This document shows positions 59,842 through 64,000 of a stretch of DNA of 64,000 nt, piece by piece. The notes beneath the pieces are model-generated. The model searched no databases, was not told the DNA's origin, and saw only the letters and a program-made list of their open reading frames with translations. The translations under genes were made by a program, and so were the position numbers. How positions within the stretch are numbered: position 1 is the first letter of the stretch; the number at the start of each line of letters is the position of its first letter. The DNA comes from Bradyrhizobium sp. 139 (GTDB lineage Bacteria > Pseudomonadota > Alphaproteobacteria > Rhizobiales > Xanthobacteraceae): contig NZ_JADPKS010000154.1 in NCBI RefSeq assembly GCF_023074175.1, forward strand, positions 81,589 to 145,588, read 5' to 3'.

Positions 59842-60240
59842 ATGACGAACTTGGCCTCCTCGACGAGCTTCGACGTTGGAGCCGAAGTTACTGGAGCTTA
59901 TGCGGCCTGGGATTTGGCGTTCAACAAAGCTGACGCTAAAGCGGTCGCCGCAACCTATATTTCGAACGCCAAAGTGCTGCCACCGACGCATCAGGTCATA
60001 TCGGGTCCGGAAGAAATCGAGAAGTTCTTCGCTGGGCTGTTTTCAGGCGGATTCACTGATCACAAACTAACGATCATAGACGTGGGTGGAGATGAGAAGG
60101 TCGTCTACAGTACCGCAAAATGGACGGCCAATGGCAAGGGACCCGATGGGAGCCGCCAAAGTGCTGGCGGCATTGCCACCCATGTGTTCGAGCGTCAAGC
60201 GGACGGCTCACTGAAGCTGAGGTTGCATACCTTCAACTGA
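59842..60240 (+). CDS. SnoaL/NTF2-like (DUF4440-type) protein
   Basis: Protein of 132 residues with a cystatin-like alpha+beta fold of the SgcJ/EcaC type. Landmarks are AYAAWDLAFNKADAKAVAA and the following TYISNAKVLPPTHQVISGPEEIEKFFAGLF, then GGIATHVFERQADGSLKLRLHTFN. GAGGGAGGG upstream is a strong ribosome-binding site. Members include small ketosteroid-isomerase-like enzymes and binding proteins; nothing shows which. It is 42 bases upstream of the cyclase gene, possibly one transcript. Confidence 0.82.
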   Translation: MTNLASSTSFDVGAEVTGAYAAWDLAFNKADAKAVAATYISNAKVLPPTHQVISGPEEIEKFFAGLFSGGFTDHKLTIIDVGGDEKVVYSTAKWTANGKGPDGSRQSAGGIATHVFERQADGSLKLRLHTFN

Positions 60241-60282
60241 GTTCGCCGTCGTATCGCTTGGCGCCGCGCGAGGAGACTTCGC

Positions 60283-63200
60283 GTGGACATAGCCGAATGG
60301 CTTCGCAGTCTTGGGCTGGAGCGCTACACTCAGGCCTTCCAGGAAGCCGAAGTCACGCCGGATGTCCTGCAAGATCTGACTGAAACCGATCTGCGAGAAC
60401 TTGGCTTGCCGCTCGGCCCGCGCAAGATCGTACTGAAGGCGATTCAAGCACGCTCATCATCGATCGCTCCCGCCCCCATTGATGCTGGTGAGCCAACTGA
60501 ACAGATAAGGCCGGCACTCCCCTCAGAGGCGGACCGTCGGCAGCTTACGGTCATGTTCGTCGACTTGGTCGGTTCAACCGCGCTCGCCTCAGGGCGCGAC
60601 CCCGAGGAATTGCGTGACCTCATGCAGGCCTACCACAACAGCGTGGCGGGCGAGATCGCCAGGTTCGAAGGCCACATAGCCAAGCTCTTGGGCGACGGCG
60701 TTCTCGCGTATTTCGGTTGGCCGCGGGCGCATGAAGATGAGGCGGAGCGTGCCGTCCGCGCCGGGCTTCGAGTGACCAAGGCGGTCGCCTCCCTAACCGA
60801 GCCGGGCGGTGTAGCGCTTGCCGCTCGCGTCGGCGTTGCAACCGGTCTCGTCGTGGTCGGCGAACTGATAGGCGAGGGAGAGGCTCGTGAGCGCGCAGTG
60901 ATCGGCGAAACCCCGAACCTGGCTGCCCGACTGCAGAGTCTGGCCGAGCCTGGTGATGTGGTGATCGCTGAGTCAACGCGCCGCCTACTCGCCGAAGCCT
61001 TCATGTACCAGGACCTCGGCACGGTGCCTCTCAAGGGTTTCCCGGAACCAGTGCAGGCCTGGCTTGTCATTGGCGAGGGCGCGGCCGAGAGTCGGTTCGA
61101 TGCCCAGCACGGTATCGCAACGACCGCGCTCGTCGGACGGAATCAAGAACTTGCATTGCTCTTGGACCGCTGGGAGCAGGCGAAAGAGCGAGAGGGACAG
61201 ATCGTCCTGCTCGGCGGCCAAGCAGGCATTGGCAAGTCCCGGCTCGTGCGCGCACTGCGCGACCACCTCGCAGGTGCGCCGCACACGCCACTGAGCCATT
61301 TCTGTTCTCCGTTCCATACCAGCACCGCGTTGTACCCTATCATTGGCCTCCTTGAGCGGGCAGCAGGAATACGACGGGAGGACGCTCCAGAAGAACAGCT
61401 CGATAAACTCGAGGCCATGCTCGCTCTTGCAACAAACGACGTGCATGAATGCGCGCCGGTTCTGGCGGACCTCCTGGCAATCCCGACAGGTGAGAGATAC
61501 CCGCCACTTGCACTTAGTCCACACCAGAAGAAGGAGCGAACGTTCCAGGCTCTCCTGGAGCAGATACAAGGCCTCGCGGCAAAGCAGCCGCTGCTCGCCG
61601 TTTACGAGGATGTTCACTGGGCAGACCCCACCATGCTCGAACTCCTCGACCGGGCCGTTGACGAGGTGCAGCAACTTCCGATTCTGATGATTGTCACCTT
61701 CCGGCCAGAGTTCGTTCCGCGCTGGACAGGTCATGGGCACGTGACAGCGCTCTCTTTAAGCCGACTGGGTCGCAGGCAAGGGACGGCTATCGTTGACCGG
61801 ATCACTGGCGGCAAAATACTTCCACAAGAGGTGCTTGAGCAGATTTTGGCCAAAACTGATGGCGTGCCGTTATTTGTCGAGGAGCTTACCAAGGCCGTCG
61901 TTGAATCCGGACTGCTCAAAGACCATGGCAATCGCTACGAGTTGATAGGCCCGTTGCCGCCGCTGGCGATTCCGACGACGCTGCAGGACTCCTTGATGGC
62001 CCGCCTCGATCGGTTGGCGCCGGTCAAGGAAGTCGCGCAGATCGCTGCTTGCATCGGGCGCGAATTCGGACACGATCTTTTGCGATCAGTTACAGCGCTC
62101 GACGAATACGCGCTCCAGCGTGCTCTCAATGAGCTATTGAGAGCCGAGCTCATATTCCGGCGTGGAGCACCTCCGGATATTGGCTATAGCTTCAAACACG
62201 CGCTGGTCCAAGACATCGCGCATGAGAGCCTCTTAAAGAGCAAGCGGCAGCAGATCCATGCCCGCATCGCTGCAGCTCTCGAAGAACAGTATCCTGCCCG
62301 CGCGGAGGCCGAGCCGGAAACGATTGCTTCACACCTTACGCAGGGTGGGCTGGCGGGAAAGGCAGTCGGCTATTGGCTGCGGGCCGGCCGGATTGCAGCG
62401 GGACGTTCCGCCAATCTCGAAGCGATCACTCACCTCACAAGGGGACTGGAGGCACTCAAGTCCAATCCACAGGGACCGGAGCGCGATCGCCAGGAACTCG
62501 CGCTGCAAACGGCGATCGGAGGTCCGCTGATTGCCATTCACGGATACACGGCTCCGCAACTGGGTACGGCCTTCAGCAGGGCTCACGCGCTCTGTTATGA
62601 ACTCGATGACACGGGTGCCTTGTTCGCTACTCTTAGCGGGAAGTTCATTTTCCACTTCGTGCGCGGCGACTTTGGTGCCATGCAGAGCCTCGTTGCCGAG
62701 GCGCAGCGCGCCGCCGAGCGCACCGGCGACACGGCACTTGAATTAGCTACACATCGTTTGGCGGCGCTAACCGCCATGCATGCCGGCGACTTTCTTACGG
62801 CTCGCTCGGAGCTCGAAACGATCTTGAGTCGTTATCAGCCGGACACGCATCGGCCGCCGCCAGTTCACTATGTACATGACCCGAAGGCCTCGGCGTTACC
62901 CTACTTGGCAGTTGTGCTTTGGATCCTAGGCTACCCCGAGCAGGCCCTGATGACCAGCCGCGCGGCGTTTGAATACGCTGCTGAGCTAAACCAGACGAAC
63001 CTTACCGCGCACGTGCAGGTCTATGGCGGAGCGGGGCTTGCGGAACTGATGGGTGACATCGCGGCTGTGCATGCGCACGCCGAAGCCATCATCGATCTTG
63101 CCGATAAGCACAGCCTGAACTATTGGCGCTTGAGCGGCCTCATCCTACGGGGTTGGGCAATGGCACAAGAAGGTAACGTAGACGGCGGTCTGGCGCTCAT

Positions 63201-63654
63201 GCGCCTCCGTCTGAACGAGCGGGACAGGCTCGGAGCCAGTTGGTACCAGGTCCGGTACTTGTGGATGCTCGCGGCGACGTACCACCGGTTGGGTGACGAC
63301 GAAAACGGTTTGGCCACCCTGGCGGAAGCGAAGGCCATTGCTGCGCGCAACGAAGAGCACATGTGGGAGGCGGAACTTGCATGCATTGATGGCGAACTGC
63401 ATCACATTCGTGGTGCTCCAGCTGAGGAAGTCGAGAATTACTTGCAAGCTGCGCTCAAGATCGCCCAGAGCCAAAGCGCGAAATCCTTTGAATTACGTGC
63501 GGCTATGAGCCTGGCTCGGCTTTGGCGCGACCAGGGGCGGATGGCCGACGCGCGAGGCCTCCTTGGCTCCGTTTACGGCTGGTTTACGGAAGGCTTCGAA
63601 ACAACAGACCTTCGTTCCGCCAAGGTACTCGTGCAGGAACTTGCTGAGGTTTAA
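60283..63654 (+). CDS. SAM domain-class III adenylate/guanylate cyclase-AAA ATPase-TPR protein
   Basis: Large signalling protein of 1123 residues, no membrane helix. A SAM domain is at ~1-56 (IAEWLRSLGLERYTQAFQEA). The class III cyclase domain is at ~85-265 with metal Asp94 (MFVDLVGST) and Asp138 (LLGDGVLAYFG) and the Asn212/Arg216 pair (TPNLAARL). The ATPase domain has Walker A GGQAGIGKS (311-319) and Walker B-like VYEDVHWADP. From ~700 on there are TPR-like helices. This architecture is common in Bradyrhizobium adenylate cyclases. GTG start behind GAGGAGA. The ATPase-TPR part resembles MalT-like sensors; the signal is unknown. Confidence 0.92.
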   Translation: MDIAEWLRSLGLERYTQAFQEAEVTPDVLQDLTETDLRELGLPLGPRKIVLKAIQARSSSIAPAPIDAGEPTEQIRPALPSEADRRQLTVMFVDLVGSTALASGRDPEELRDLMQAYHNSVAGEIARFEGHIAKLLGDGVLAYFGWPRAHEDEAERAVRAGLRVTKAVASLTEPGGVALAARVGVATGLVVVGELIGEGEARERAVIGETPNLAARLQSLAEPGDVVIAESTRRLLAEAFMYQDLGTVPLKGFPEPVQAWLVIGEGAAESRFDAQHGIATTALVGRNQELALLLDRWEQAKEREGQIVLLGGQAGIGKSRLVRALRDHLAGAPHTPLSHFCSPFHTSTALYPIIGLLERAAGIRREDAPEEQLDKLEAMLALATNDVHECAPVLADLLAIPTGERYPPLALSPHQKKERTFQALLEQIQGLAAKQPLLAVYEDVHWADPTMLELLDRAVDEVQQLPILMIVTFRPEFVPRWTGHGHVTALSLSRLGRRQGTAIVDRITGGKILPQEVLEQILAKTDGVPLFVEELTKAVVESGLLKDHGNRYELIGPLPPLAIPTTLQDSLMARLDRLAPVKEVAQIAACIGREFGHDLLRSVTALDEYALQRALNELLRAELIFRRGAPPDIGYSFKHALVQDIAHESLLKSKRQQIHARIAAALEEQYPARAEAEPETIASHLTQGGLAGKAVGYWLRAGRIAAGRSANLEAITHLTRGLEALKSNPQGPERDRQELALQTAIGGPLIAIHGYTAPQLGTAFSRAHALCYELDDTGALFATLSGKFIFHFVRGDFGAMQSLVAEAQRAAERTGDTALELATHRLAALTAMHAGDFLTARSELETILSRYQPDTHRPPPVHYVHDPKASALPYLAVVLWILGYPEQALMTSRAAFEYAAELNQTNLTAHVQVYGGAGLAELMGDIAAVHAHAEAIIDLADKHSLNYWRLSGLILRGWAMAQEGNVDGGLALMRLRLNERDRLGASWYQVRYLWMLAATYHRLGDDENGLATLAEAKAIAARNEEHMWEAELACIDGELHHIRGAPAEEVENYLQAALKIAQSQSAKSFELRAAMSLARLWRDQGRMADARGLLGSVYGWFTEGFETTDLRSAKVLVQELAEV

Positions 63655-64000
63655 TGCCTTCGTTCAGTGACGCATAAAGGCACCCGCATCTAGGCGCAGG
63701 TCTGGTGCTCCCGGTGAACCGAAGCTTGCCTGCTGATGTTCGCGCAATCTTGAAAACCAAGGTGGGTGTTGGCGGGCACTCGGCCCCCACGACGAAGGGC
63801 CGAATGGTGGAAAGATGATCTGCCATCGACGGCGGCATTGGCTCCCAGCAGCCCTTGCAGCCGCCCTCTGACGGTGCTCGCGTAAGCCCCCGGTGAAGGC
63901 CGCCTTCCCGGATCGTGCTCAAGCGTGAGATGCTTTGCTCATTAATTTGCAAACAAATGAGCAAACGTGACGACGGTAACGGTTCTATCCGGTCCAGAGC
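63655..64000. other. Intergenic end of window with an inverted repeat
   Basis: No gene is recognised in the last 346 bases. TTTGCTCATT (63934-63943) and AATGAGCAAA (63956-63965) form a perfect 10-bp dyad around a 12-base A+T-rich centre containing TTTGCAAA. It could be an operator for a gene beyond the window edge. Confidence 0.5.

Overview
The window is high-GC alphaproteobacterial chromosome, most likely from a slow-growing rhizobium of the genus Bradyrhizobium. The grounds are the codon use, the small GYR-rich and DUF1236 secreted proteins, the palindromic intergenic repeats, and above all the order narK - single-domain haemoglobin - FAD oxidoreductase (flp) - nasC, which is the nitrate-assimilation/NO-detoxification cluster described in B. 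japonicum/diazoefficiens (recalled, not searched). No rRNA, tRNA, CRISPR array, IS transposase or prophage gene was seen; nearly all sequence is ordinary coding DNA with a few decayed genes.

Layout. 1-2.9 kb: 3' part of an oligopeptide/dipeptide ABC transporter operon. 3-5.3 kb: zinc alcohol dehydrogenase and an isocitrate/isopropylmalate-family dehydrogenase. 5.4-11.3 kb: small secreted proteins, enoyl-CoA hydratase, an L,D-transpeptidase remnant, a translationally coupled LysR-XRE regulator pair, CcdA, and a 26-residue membrane peptide. 11.6-14.5 kb: intact TRAP transporter (dctP-dctQ-dctM). 14.6-17 kb: class C beta-lactamase-like hydrolase and an intradiol dioxygenase. 17-29.6 kb: nitrate region, with a formate/nitrite channel plus a PP2C-Ser/Thr kinase fusion (minus strand) diverging from nrtABC, then narK-bjgb-flp-nasC. 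29.8-37.7 kb: aldo/keto reductase, EamA exporter, two dehydrogenases, Lrp regulator diverging from an AceE-like decarboxylase, aldehyde dehydrogenase. 37.8-43.9 kb: sugar-acid catabolism (lactonase, uronate dehydrogenase, GntR, IlvD/Edd dehydratase) with a ruined TRAP transporter. 43.9-50 kb: enoyl-CoA hydratase, FAD reductase, two PfkB kinases, glyoxalase-like protein, TetR. 50.2-57.7 kb: one seven-gene operon with an ABC importer and four catabolic enzymes. 57.8-64 kb: stress-type small proteins, a gene-poor kilobase, and a 1123-residue SAM-cyclase-ATPase-TPR protein.

How the genes work together. The nitrate region is the best integrated part: nitrate enters through NrtABC and NarK, NasC reduces it to nitrite with electrons probably passed from Flp, and the haemoglobin removes NO. 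Three sigma-54 (-24/-12) promoters can be read directly: one for nrtA, one for narK and one on the minus strand for the formate/nitrite channel-kinase operon. NtrC-like sites (GCAC-N7-GTGC type) sit 70-100 bp upstream, and one cluster lies between the two divergent promoters. The kinase/phosphatase fusion therefore looks like part of the nitrogen regulon.

The sugar-acid island (37.8-43.9 kb) keeps its enzymes and its GntR switch with twin ATTGNCAAT operators, but its TRAP transporter is reduced to a 5'-truncated, frameshifted dctP and a dctQ::dctM deletion fusion. The two copies of a ~166-bp repeat in inverted orientation flank the regulator, the dehydratase and the dctP remnant. The 50.2-57.7 kb operon (ABC importer, enolase-superfamily enzyme, Gfo/Idh dehydrogenase, DUF993 TIM barrel, sugar isomerase) looks like a complete pathway for a substrate that cannot be named from the sequence.
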